Shown: piece after piece, positions 12,112 through 21,200 of the stretch | Layout of the letters: each line of letters starts with the position of its first letter | Numbering within the stretch: position 1 is the stretch's first letter | IMG/VR virus record: IMGVR_UViG_3300032087_001411 | Span: 1-24,715 of that record | Length of the DNA stretch: 24,715 bases | DNA from: a virus | Reading direction: 5' to 3' (one strand) | The notes under the pieces: generated by a model | Database searches by the model: none | The model's input: the letters and a program-made list of their open reading frames with translations, nothing else | What the model was told of the DNA's origin: nothing | Translations under genes and position numbers: made by a program

Positions 12112-12229
12112 GTCGGATACCCCTTTCTTAAGGCCCGATAGTTTAGGTTGAACGACTGACCGGCTATCGGGTACTCAGTCCAAAACCTCTTAATCATTTT
12201 GAGATATTTGACATAGAGGAGACTGAATC
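12112..12229 (+). promoter_or_regulatory. Structured 5' leader of the capsid gene
   Basis: The gap holds a perfect 8-bp inverted repeat CCCGATAG/CTATCGGG (12134-12141 with 12164-12171). It also holds TCAGTC (12175-12180), which can pair with either of two copies of GACTGA, one in the loop of that stem (12154-12159) and one just before the capsid start (12221-12226). CCTCT (12186-12190) can pair with AGAGG (12215-12219), the capsid Shine-Dalgarno. The last two pairings together form a near-continuous helix that would hide the ribosome-binding site, and the loop copy offers an alternative partner. This looks like a translation switch or timing element. Confidence 0.5.
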
Positions 12230-13063
12230 ATGTCAGTGAATCTTTCCGCAGTAGCGGTAACCGAATTTGACAGCATGGTGAAGCACGCCTACCAAGGTAT
12301 GGGCTTGCTCAAGAACGCTGTCACTGTACGTAACAACGTCGTAGGTGATACCTACAAATTCCGTCGCATGGGCAAAGGCACAGCGAACCAGAAGGCAACC
12401 GCCGCAGATGTAGTCGCGATGGGTGTCGGCCATGAGTTCAAGACTGCAACTCTGGCTAACTGGAACGCACCTGAGTTCACAGACATCTTTGACGCGCAAG
12501 AAGTTAACTTTGACGAGAAGCAAGAGCTAGCAAACACCATCGCTGGCGCTCTTGGTCGTCGTTGTGACCAGCTCGTTATCGACGCAATGGACGGCTCAAC
12601 CCCAACTACTACAACTGTAGCGGCTGGCGGTGCGAACCTGACTATGGCTAAGGTAATCGAGGCTCAAGTTGAGTTGCGTGATCAGGGTGTTCCTAACTCT
12701 GAGCTGTTTGCGGCTATCGAAGCAGGCGGTCTTGGCGGACTCTTGAACGACGAGAAGGCAACTTCTGGTGACTATCAAGCGATCAAAGCTCTTGTATCTG
12801 GTGAAGTAAACAGCCTTTGCGGTTTCAACTTCATCGTGATCGAGACTCGATCAGAAGGCGGTCTGACTGAAGCGGCTAACATCGTTGACTCTTGGTTCTT
12901 CCAGCGTCCTGCTGTTGGTCTTGCTATCGGTATTGATATGAAGACTGAAATCAACTACGTCCCTGAAAAGACAGCTTGGCTGACCAACGGTATGTTGAAA
13001 GCTGGTTCTGTTGTTCGCGACGAAGGTGGTTTAGTCAAGGTTCAATACGACAAGACTGCTTAA
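12230..13063 (+). CDS. Major capsid protein
   Basis: A 277-residue protein in the position of the capsid gene: after the scaffold, before tail-tubular A, with its own leader, a strong Shine-Dalgarno (AGAGGAG) and a hairpin terminator after it. The sequence is alanine- and glycine-rich, with SVNLSAVAVTEFDSMVKHAYQGMGLLKNAVTVRNNVVGDTYKFRRMGKG at the start and EVNFDEKQELANTIAGALGRRCDQLVIDAMDG in the middle. FQRPAVGLAIGIDMKTEINYVPEKTAWLTNGMLKAGSVVRDEGGLVKVQYDKTA closes it, resembling the C-terminal beta region of small podovirus capsid proteins (‘…r.av..a…..t.i.y…k.a.l..g….g.vvid..gvv.i’). An HK97-type fold is expected. Confidence 0.85.
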   Translation: MSVNLSAVAVTEFDSMVKHAYQGMGLLKNAVTVRNNVVGDTYKFRRMGKGTANQKATAADVVAMGVGHEFKTATLANWNAPEFTDIFDAQEVNFDEKQELANTIAGALGRRCDQLVIDAMDGSTPTTTTVAAGGANLTMAKVIEAQVELRDQGVPNSELFAAIEAGGLGGLLNDEKATSGDYQAIKALVSGEVNSLCGFNFIVIETRSEGGLTEAANIVDSWFFQRPAVGLAIGIDMKTEINYVPEKTAWLTNGMLKAGSVVRDEGGLVKVQYDKTA

Positions 13064-13072
13064 TTGCACTTC

Positions 13073-13100
13073 GGCCCCTTCGGGGGCCATCCTATTTCTG
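13073..13100 (+). terminator. UUCG-hairpin terminator after the capsid gene
   Basis: GGCCCC (13073-13078), the tetraloop TTCG (13079-13082) and GGGGCC (13083-13088) form a perfect 6-bp stem with the extra-stable C(UUCG)G loop, 9 bases after the capsid stop. A modest T-containing tail (atcctatttc) follows, so it probably stops only part of transcription. That would set tail genes below capsid expression and protect the capsid mRNA 3' end. Confidence 0.65.
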
Positions 13101-13108
13101 GGTGAGTT

Positions 13109-13669
13109 ATGGCGAGCAAGATCGACTTAATTAGTAATGCACTTATTTTGATCGGTGATACTCCGATTAATTCACTGACTGGCGGGTCACGCCGAGAGAC
13201 TGTTGCCAACAATCTGTACGACAATGTAGTCCAGAACGAGCTGACAAAGCATCGTTGGGGCTTTGCTCGTAAGACAGCGCAGATCTCATTACTAACTGAC
13301 ACCCCAGTAGACCCTAATAGCTGGAATAGCATCTACCAGCTACCGACTGATTTGCTGTTTTTGGTCACTGTCAGCCCTGATGCCCACTATCAGATCTACG
13401 GTGACAAGCTGTATAGCAACTCAACGCAAGCCCTTTACGCTGATTACATCTACAACGCCCCTGAAGACGAGTGGCCTGTGTACTTCGCCAAGATGATCGA
13501 GTACGCATTGGCTATGGACTTTGCGGCTAGCATTCGTGACAGCTCTGCGGCGCGTGGTGAGATGGCGGCGGCTTATGTGAATGCGTCCCGTATGGCTCGA
13601 TTGACGGACTCTCAACAGCATCCTGTCCAACCACTGAGAAGTAACCCGTTTGCTAATGTGAGGTACTGA
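13109..13669 (+). CDS. Tail tubular protein A-like (head-tail adaptor)
   Basis: A 186-residue adaptor that links portal and tail nozzle. SKIDLISNALILIGDTPINSLTGGSRRETVANNLYDNVVQNELTKHRWGFARKTAQISLL (about 3-62) is the classic gp11-like pattern (‘..i.NrAL..lG…I.sl……a..c.y.y….re.ll..HpWnFA.k.a.L’). Then come NSIYQLPTDLL and YADYIYNAPEDEWPVYFAKMIEYALAMDFAASI. The length is normal. ATG 13109 follows GTGAG weakly. It overlaps the tail-tubular B start by 1 base. Confidence 0.85.
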   Translation: MASKIDLISNALILIGDTPINSLTGGSRRETVANNLYDNVVQNELTKHRWGFARKTAQISLLTDTPVDPNSWNSIYQLPTDLLFLVTVSPDAHYQIYGDKLYSNSTQALYADYIYNAPEDEWPVYFAKMIEYALAMDFAASIRDSSAARGEMAAAYVNASRMARLTDSQQHPVQPLRSNPFANVRY

Positions 13670-16206
13670 TGGCTAAGACTCGATTTGTCCAGTCGAGCTT
13701 TGTTAGTGGCGAGCTATCCCCACTACTGAAAGGCCGTACCGACGTTAATCAGTATTATCAGGCGGTAGAGACTGCCGATAATGTCGTGATTGTCCCTCAA
13801 GGCGGGATGAAGCGTCGTCCTGGTACTGAATACATTGGCAAAGCGGTAGAAAACTTAGATCGAGTCAAGGGTTCTACAGGCATCACGATGCCCAATGGCG
13901 GTTCTACAACCGTTATCAATGACGTTAATGATGCTACTACCACATCGACGACTGTCGCGATTGGCACCACTGATCCATATTCTGTTGTTGAGTATGACTT
14001 TGGCAGTGCTGTCTGGCGGGACTTTGTTGACTTGCGTCAGATCAGCTTGTCGTCTGGTTCGAGTGATGAGTTCAAGATCCAAAACTCTAGCGATGGGATT
14101 ACGTGGGCTAACGTCAAAGATGTGCCCCTGATTGGCACGTCACCCCAAAATATCCGCATTACTATTGAAACACCTGCTGGCGAATTGTATCAGCGCCAAT
14201 ACTGGCGGCTTGCTAGGGTTGGCTCGACTGATCTAAGCACAGCAACCGTAACTGTGGCGGATGTTAACTTCTGGTATGAGGACGGCACCTCTCAAGCGCC
14301 CAAGCTAGTAGATTTTAGCATTGAGGATGACCGTCATTATTTGATCGAGTTCACTGCTGAAAACATCAGGGCGTACCGAACCCCTAGTACGCTTGCGGCT
14401 GACATCAAGCCAACCTATTCATCCTTGTCTGAGGCAGATGTTCAGGACATTCGAGTAGCTCAGATTGAGAATGTCATGCTGATATTCGGCAACTTTGAGC
14501 CTATGCGCCTTGTGAATCTGGGTACAGATGACGATTGGTTCTTGGACAACATCCCGTTTACCAATATTCCGCAGTATGACTTTGATGATGATCTAAGCCC
14601 TACGCCTGTTAATGAAGTCCAGATAATGGACATACATCATGGCAGTGCCACATGGAAAAAAGGCGAGCGTTTTGAGATTGATATTGAAGGCGTAACGTCC
14701 AAATCTATTACGTTTGCGGGCGATGCAACGCCGGATGAGCAAGCGGCTACCGTGTTTAACATCCAGAAGAATCTTCAAGATATGCCTGTCTTTGGCGAGA
14801 CTGGAGTTTCTGTTGCAAGGACTGGAGCGCATACTTATACGATCACAATATCGGGCGAATCAACAAAAGACTTTGAATTGTTCTCTGCCTATGTGACGGA
14901 AGGCAATACAGGCCACGAGATTGAATTTACAAAAGTTCCGCCTGCTGGCTCCCCACGTAAAGAAGATGTGTGGTCATCTACCCGTGGCTGGCCTAGAAGC
15001 GCGTGTTTTTATGAGGGTCGGTTAGTCATTGGTGGTACTCGGTCAAAGCCACAGTCGATCTTTATGTCTAAAACTGGAACTTTCTTTGACTTTGAGATTG
15101 AAGAAGCTGACGACGACGAGGCTATCTTTGCGACCATCTCATCTCGCAAGATGAACGACATTGTTGATGTTTATCCTGGTCGTAACCTCCAGATCTTTAC
15201 GTCGGGTGCGGAGTTTGCCATTACCAGCAGACCTGTGACTCCAGCCAATATCAACATTCAGCCGCAGACATCGCATGGTGCAAGCAACATTGAGGTGCAG
15301 GATGTTGACGGCTCGACCATGTTTATAGACCGTCATGGCAAGTCGCTCTTAGGCTTCCTGTATTCGTTTAACGAGGACGCTTATACAACGGATGATAGGT
15401 CGGTACTGGCATCGCATTTAATCAACCAGCCCGTCGATATGGCGCTTCTAGCGGGCACTGCGAGTGATGATGCTAATTGGCTGTTTATTGTTAATTCAGA
15501 TGGCTCTGCCACTGTTCTAAATACGCTGAGAAGTCAGGACATCAACGGCTTCACTAGCTGGAATACAGATGGAAACATCAAGAGCGTCTGCGTTGTAGAT
15601 CAAGAGTTGTATATGTCTGTTGAGCGTGAGGTGAATAGCCAATCACTCATCTACATTGAGCGCTGGGATTTCAATTACAAGCTGGATTGTGCGCGTAAAG
15701 ACACGGCATCACAGATACAGCTAGGATCAATCGATCATTTATTCAACGAGCAAGTACAGATCATTGTGGAAGACAAGGGTTATGTACTGCCAGCTAGGAC
15801 AGTCGGGGCATCTAACCAGATCAGCTTAGACTCTAATGAAGTGTATGCGGGCAATTATGAGGTTGGCTTGTTGTTCACGCCTACTATTAAGCCGATGCCA
15901 TTGAATACTAGTTTATACCGAGGTGACTCTGGAAATCAGATGCGCCTGAAGAAGATTGTTCGTATGAACTTGCGGGTGTACGAGTCGTCTGGCATTAATA
16001 TTGATGGCATTCCTGTCGCTATCCGCTCGTTTGGGCCTAGCACTGACTCGCCACTTAGTCCTGAGTCTATTGTCCCCACAAGTGGCATAATAGAGGATGT
16101 TTACGACATTAACGGCTGGGGCAGAGAGGTCATGCCAACGATTACTTGTCCTGATCCTACGCCCATGCATATACAGATGATTGAATACGAGGTTGAGGGT
16201 AATTAA
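13669..16206 (+). CDS. Tail tubular protein B-like (tail nozzle/stabilisation), with a discoidin-like insert
   Basis: An 845-residue tail nozzle protein. The N-terminus (TRFVQSSFVSGELSPLLKGRTDVNQYYQAVETADNVVIVPQGGMKRRPGTEYIG, about 4-57) is the hallmark of the podovirus stabilisation/tail-tubular B family (‘.t.fsgGElsP.l.gR.Dl..Y..g……N.i..p.GG..rRpGt.fi’). Normally this leads directly into ‘..RLidF.fs….Y.lef…..irvy’. Here that part (KLVDFSIEDDRHYLIEFTAENIRAYR, about 212-237) is separated by about 135 extra residues (72-205) that resemble an F5/8-type (discoidin) carbohydrate-binding module: SVVEYDFG, SDGITW, YWRLARVG. Further on, GWPRSACFYEGRLVIGGT, SIFMSKTGTFFDF and AEFAIT are typical of the beta-propeller-like core. 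Confidence 0.85.
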   Translation: MAKTRFVQSSFVSGELSPLLKGRTDVNQYYQAVETADNVVIVPQGGMKRRPGTEYIGKAVENLDRVKGSTGITMPNGGSTTVINDVNDATTTSTTVAIGTTDPYSVVEYDFGSAVWRDFVDLRQISLSSGSSDEFKIQNSSDGITWANVKDVPLIGTSPQNIRITIETPAGELYQRQYWRLARVGSTDLSTATVTVADVNFWYEDGTSQAPKLVDFSIEDDRHYLIEFTAENIRAYRTPSTLAADIKPTYSSLSEADVQDIRVAQIENVMLIFGNFEPMRLVNLGTDDDWFLDNIPFTNIPQYDFDDDLSPTPVNEVQIMDIHHGSATWKKGERFEIDIEGVTSKSITFAGDATPDEQAATVFNIQKNLQDMPVFGETGVSVARTGAHTYTITISGESTKDFELFSAYVTEGNTGHEIEFTKVPPAGSPRKEDVWSSTRGWPRSACFYEGRLVIGGTRSKPQSIFMSKTGTFFDFEIEEADDDEAIFATISSRKMNDIVDVYPGRNLQIFTSGAEFAITSRPVTPANINIQPQTSHGASNIEVQDVDGSTMFIDRHGKSLLGFLYSFNEDAYTTDDRSVLASHLINQPVDMALLAGTASDDANWLFIVNSDGSATVLNTLRSQDINGFTSWNTDGNIKSVCVVDQELYMSVEREVNSQSLIYIERWDFNYKLDCARKDTASQIQLGSIDHLFNEQVQIIVEDKGYVLPARTVGASNQISLDSNEVYAGNYEVGLLFTPTIKPMPLNTSLYRGDSGNQMRLKKIVRMNLRVYESSGINIDGIPVAIRSFGPSTDSPLSPESIVPTSGIIEDVYDINGWGREVMPTITCPDPTPMHIQMIEYEVEGN

Positions 16207-16635
16207 ATGAATCCCTTTTTAATTTTAGCCGCTGTGCAAGCCGTAGCTGGAGGTATTCAGGCATACGGTCAAGTACAAGCAGGCAAGGCACAGAAAGCCG
16301 CAATCAGAGAGCAAGCCAAGCAAGAAGAGATGGCGGCGCAAAGCCAAGAGCTACAGCGTCGTCAAGAGCTTAATAGAGCTTTAGCGGCTAATGCGGTAGC
16401 ACTCTCGACAGCGGGGATTACGGGGGAAGGAACGCCGGCAAGTTTGGCGTTGGAAAGCGCAAGGCAAGCAAGTCTTAGCGAAATGACTATTGACCTATCA
16501 GAGCGCTTACGAAGGGCGTCATTAGAACGACAAGCAAGAAGCGCAGTGCAAACAGCGGGAATATCGGCGGCAAGTACATTGTTACAGTCTGGCGTGAAAG
16601 CTGGTCAGTTATCGCAAACGCCTACGGATGGATAG
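16207..16635 (+). CDS. Internal virion protein, gp14-like (putative)
   Basis: A 142-residue protein starting right after the tail-tubular B stop. Residues 3-20 are hydrophobic (PFLILAAVQAVAGGIQAYGQ), then comes an Ala/Gln/Glu/Arg-rich coiled helix (KAAIREQAKQEEMAAQSQELQRRQELNRALAANAVALSTAGITGEGTPASL). The glycine motif ‘l.a….l.asGi.g.GspA’ followed by another Arg-rich helix is typical of small ejected internal virion proteins of podoviruses that form part of the DNA-translocation pore. The two following genes are also internal virion candidates. Confidence 0.65.
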   Translation: MNPFLILAAVQAVAGGIQAYGQVQAGKAQKAAIREQAKQEEMAAQSQELQRRQELNRALAANAVALSTAGITGEGTPASLALESARQASLSEMTIDLSERLRRASLERQARSAVQTAGISAASTLLQSGVKAGQLSQTPTDG

Positions 16636-16637
16636 TT

Positions 16638-18230
16638 ATGGCTCAGAAGCGCATTGATTACTACGGCAAGTTTACGCCTACAGGGGTAGACACCTCTCAG
16701 GCTAAACGCTTGCAGGCTCTCTCTGGCTTGGCTGAGTCAGTTAGTGATATTGCGTTCGAGGTAGGCGCGGGCATTCAGGAGCGCAGGGGCCGAGAGGCTG
16801 GATTGAAGGCAGGTCAAGAGGCCGCAGAAAAAGGCGAGGCGATTGAAACTCAACAAGGCTTGTTGTCACAATTGTCGATTTTCGATCAGGCTTACAACAA
16901 TGCACTAACAAAAGCGTATGTGGCAAGCGTAAACACTGACACACAAGAAAATATAAACCGCATATTAACGGACAATCCTGACGATATTGATTCGTTCGAC
17001 ACAGTTATAAAAGACTACAGGCTCGGCGTTATTAACAATGTTGCTGACGAGTTTCAGCCTCAAATAATGATGTCTATGGATCAAGCAATTGCTAGTGCAA
17101 GAGCGCAGGTGCACCAGGCGCAAACCGCAAAAAATTTACAGATTGCTGATGATCGATTCGTTAGGTCTTTTGAAATATCAAGAGACAGGGCTTTAAGAAG
17201 TGCTCGCCTTAATGACGAGGACGATCTTGCGATAGCGGAATTTAATGCTTTCTCCGCTATTGATAGCCGTGTTGAGGCTGGAATGATTAGTTATTCAGCC
17301 GGAGAAACGGAGAAGCAAAAACTATTAGTAGGAATCAAAGCAGAAAAAGCGCGAGGCGGTCTGCAAGTAATGCTTAAAAATGATGCTAGCCCTACTGCCG
17401 CGCTAGACTATATTTCTAAATTTCTTCCAGCCAACCTCATTGCTTCTGACTTTTCTGTTGAAGAGCAGGAGCGTCTTGTTGATGTCCTGCGCGCTGATCT
17501 CCGTGAGTTTATTGCAATGGAAGGTTTAGCAGAGGCAGAAGAAGAAGAGGCAAGAGAAAAAAGGCAGACAGATAACTATATGACCCTTTTCGTTGGGATT
17601 ATTAATGGCGAGAAAGATATTGGTGATGTTACAAGAGCGTCTCTTGCTAACGACATTACGCCGGAAAGCGCTCGAAGTCTTACTACTACCTTGCAAACAA
17701 GAGGGCAGGGCATAGATAACTATGAGTTTATCTATGAGGTGCAAACGAAGATGTATACAAACCCAACAGCGGCAAGGGAAGAGATAGCTAGAAATACTGG
17801 AAGCCAAAATTTGACAAGCGCAACAGCGCTCCAGTTATTGAGATCGTTAGATGAAGAGCCAATCTTAAACACGCCAAAGGCTAATCGTTATAGAAACTTT
17901 GTAAAAAACAGCATTGCAACAACCGACATACTTGGAAACATTACTGGCGATAACAAAAAACGAGCGTCATTTCTAATGTTCCAATATGACGAGCGAGTGC
18001 TTGCTGGTGAGGCACCTGAAGATGTGGCTCAGGACTTAATTTCTATAGACGATATAGCAAACACAAAATTCGAGATATTGTATAAAAACTTAGATCAGCA
18101 ATATGAAGATGGCGAGATAGACGATACTGAATACAACTCGGAATACGAATCATTGAAAGAACAAGAACAGCGCTTGCAAAACTTTGAAAACCTAATGAAC
18201 AGCACTAAGAAGAGAAACAATAATGGTTAG
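16638..18230 (+). CDS. Internal virion protein, gp15-like (putative)
   Basis: A 530-residue, almost entirely helical protein. The N-terminus AQKRIDYYGKFTPTGVDTSQAKRLQALSGLAESVSDIAFEVGAG followed by GREAGLKAGQEAA matches the start of podovirus internal virion proteins (‘..r……..p..vd.s..ka..aLa.l…..d…..g….a..eG…G..a’). An early coiled region and an acidic segment (GLAEAEEEEAREKRQ, around 288-302) follow. It has no enzymatic motif. It sits between the gp14-like gene and the 1365-residue protein, matching the gp14-gp15-gp16 order of T7. From about 16.9 kb the DNA becomes clearly AT-rich (about one third GC in sampled lines near 17.9 and 18.1 kb), unlike the upstream structural genes. Confidence 0.65.
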   Translation: MAQKRIDYYGKFTPTGVDTSQAKRLQALSGLAESVSDIAFEVGAGIQERRGREAGLKAGQEAAEKGEAIETQQGLLSQLSIFDQAYNNALTKAYVASVNTDTQENINRILTDNPDDIDSFDTVIKDYRLGVINNVADEFQPQIMMSMDQAIASARAQVHQAQTAKNLQIADDRFVRSFEISRDRALRSARLNDEDDLAIAEFNAFSAIDSRVEAGMISYSAGETEKQKLLVGIKAEKARGGLQVMLKNDASPTAALDYISKFLPANLIASDFSVEEQERLVDVLRADLREFIAMEGLAEAEEEEAREKRQTDNYMTLFVGIINGEKDIGDVTRASLANDITPESARSLTTTLQTRGQGIDNYEFIYEVQTKMYTNPTAAREEIARNTGSQNLTSATALQLLRSLDEEPILNTPKANRYRNFVKNSIATTDILGNITGDNKKRASFLMFQYDERVLAGEAPEDVAQDLISIDDIANTKFEILYKNLDQQYEDGEIDDTEYNSEYESLKEQEQRLQNFENLMNSTKKRNNNG

Positions 18231-21200
18231 TAAGTTAATAACTGAAGTTGCCGAGGGTGTCGCAAGAGCTGGTGCAGAAGCTCCAAAATCAGGCTTCAGG
18301 GCTTATCACGGTAGTCCATATCAATTTCAGCAGTTCGACTTTGAAAAGATTGGAACAGGCGAGGGCGCTCAGGCGTATGGATATGGCCTGTATTTTGCTG
18401 AGTCGGAAGATGTTGCTCGCGGATACAGAGAGGCATTGACAGAGCCAAGGATTGAAGTTGGCGGTAAACCTGCTGACCTTATATATACAGCAGATATTCG
18501 GGAGCGCTTTGCTGATTTGTATGATGAGGTTGGTGATGATATTTCGCAAGAGCGATTAGATATTATTTTGAGCAACATGAGCCAAGCCAATACTGAAAGT
18601 GACTTGGAAAATGTGTTGTCATCTTTTAGGCCGGAAGAGCGGCGGTTATTTGAAACATACGTTCGTCCTCGCGCTGAATTTGTAGAGCCAGAAGGCGCAG
18701 TGTATGAAGTTCAGATTCAAGCAGGGCAAGATGAGCTTATTAACTGGGATAGGCCAGTCAGAGAACAACCTCCAAAAATACGAGATGCCTTGTTAAAGCT
18801 AGAGGGCGTTGATGAAAACACTAAAGGTGAGTTTGCGTATTACCGACTAGCACCTCAAGCCACAGGAAGAGGTGCGCAAAAGCAAGCAACTGAGCGAGCT
18901 AAAGAACTTGGCATAAAAGGCATTAGGTATGCCGACGGTTTCTCGCGTAATACTGAAGGCGGCACAAGTAACTTTGTAGTCTTTGATCCACGTATCATCG
19001 ATATATCTCGCCAATATGGCATAGCACTTCCAATGGCTGGCCTCATACTGGCTAACCAAGACGCAGAGGCCGCTGATTCTACAGGTCTAGCTGTCGATAT
19101 AGTGCCACCACTTCGTGCGCCTACATTTGAAAATGACGACGCTACTGGCAAAGTCCTTGATGCTAGACAAAATGCTAACTTAACTCCAGCTCAAAGAGCG
19201 CGTTTAAGGATTCAAGCTAAAAAACAGCAAGAAGAATCTATCCCCGCTAGGGTGGGTCAGTTTGCTAGTGAAGTAGCAAAGCCAGTGGCCGCCGATTTTT
19301 TTGGCGGGCTTTTTATCGAAGGGCCACGGCAAGCACTCGCTGGCTTTCTTGATGCGACTGCTGAGGCCGCAAAAATTCTCGATGAAGCAATGGGCATTGA
19401 GGATGTTGAATATCTAACAATAGAAGCTGATCCTCGGACTGTCACGGGCGCTGGTGTTCGATCTATCAGTCAGTTCCTTACAGGCTTTTCACCTGCATTA
19501 AAAGGGATTAGAGCGCTGAAGGTTGCTGAAAAAACTGGTAAGGCTAAAACTTTCGTCGAGTCAGCGTTGGCCTCTGGTGTAGCTGATGCGACGGTTTTTG
19601 ATCCTCAAGAGGATCGGCTATCTAACTTAATTCAAGAAGTTCCTGCTTTACAAAACCCTGTTACTGAATATCTTGCGGCCAGTCCAGAAGATACGGACGC
19701 TGAGGGGCGTCTTAAAAACGCTGTAGAAGGGCTTACCATTGGCTTTCTTGGCGAGGGTCTTGTTCAAGGCGTTAAGCTCATAAAAAACCGCAGAGCGCTT
19801 GTAGAGACTGCTGAAGCTGAAGGCAAGACGGTTGAGGAGCTGGTGGAAGAAGCGGCGGCAACCATGAAGGGCGGAGCGCCTACGCCTGACTTGATGCCAC
19901 CTGGTCAAGAGTACATCCCCTTTAGTGAGGCGGCTGAGGCTGTACAGCCCACTATTCGAGTCCCTCAGTTCAAAGCGGGGACTACTGAGGCAGATCCAGA
20001 GGCCGCACAAAACATCAATCTAGCCAACCTTAATACGACTGATGATGTAGCAACTCTTATTGATGAGGTTGCCAAGGCTGACTCGCCCAACATTAACGAC
20101 GCACGCCGCCAGAAAATCACGAATGACGAGTTGCCCAAGTTAGCTGATGACCTTGGTATGACTGTTGATGACCTATTGGCACGTCGGCAAGGGGAGGCGT
20201 TTAACGCGGAGCAAATACTTGCGGCTCGTAAAATTCTTGTGGCTTCTGGTGAAAACCTTGTGAAGCTAGCTAACGCGGCTAAGAACGGCAGTGAGATGGA
20301 TCTTGCTTTGTTCCGTAGGGCGATGGCACAGCATCGAGCCATCCAGTCACAGGTATCAGGCATGACGGCTGAGGCTGGTCGTGCATTGCAGTCATTCCGA
20401 ATTGTAGCGGCTAGTTCACGAGAGCAAGAGCGCCTTATTAAAGAGGCGCTAGAGACTACGGGCGGTGAAGCTGTATCCCGTGACATGGCGGCCATGCTGT
20501 CAGAGCTGGATAGCCCTGAGAAGATCGGTCGCTTTGTTAAGGATGCTCAAAAAGCCACAAAGATGGATATGCTTTATGAGTATTGGATCAATGCGTTGCT
20601 GTCGTCACCCACAACGCACATGGTAAATATAACATCCAATGCGATGGTCGCGGCTTTGACTGTTGGTGAAAGAAAAGTGGCAAGCGTGATCGGTCGAAAC
20701 ATACAGCCTGGTGAAGCGGATGCCCAACTTAAAGGAATGATTGACGGCGCTCGCGATGGCTTTCGGTTGGCATGGAATGCTTTGAAAACGGGTGAGCCTA
20801 CCGATCCACTGCAAAAAGTAGAAGCAGAAAAACACAGAGCTATTTCTGGGGAAAACCTAAATATTGCAGGATTTCCAGGGCGGCTCGCAGATTTTCTAGG
20901 TGAGTTTGCCCGTGTTCCTGGTCGCTTATTAACTGCTGGCGATGAATTCTTTAAGTCTGTTGGCTACCGAATGGAGTTGTACGCGCAGGCTTATCGTCAA
21001 GCATTTAATGAAGGGTTGCGTGATGAGGCGGCGGCAAAGCGCGTTATTGAGATTATTGAGAACCCACCAGAAAATATCAGGCAGTCAGCTATTGATGCAA
21101 GTCGCTATCAGACTTTTACTAACTCATTAAAAGAAACAAGAATCAGAGGGATTGGAGAGTTAGGTCAAGCAGGCGAAAAAATTAGGCAAGCACAAAGCGT

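Noticed and set aside
12134-12180. H-type pseudoknot between the hairpin loop and TCAGTC as the sole structure
   Set aside because: The 3-nt connector is short for crossing an 8-bp stem; it is kept only as one of two alternative pairings, not as a separate feature.
19965-20495. 176-codon minus-strand open frame
   Set aside because: It lies opposite the well-supported 1365-residue protein, is rich in Ser/Ala/Arg as expected from the complement of an Ala/Glu/Leu-rich gene, and has no start signal.
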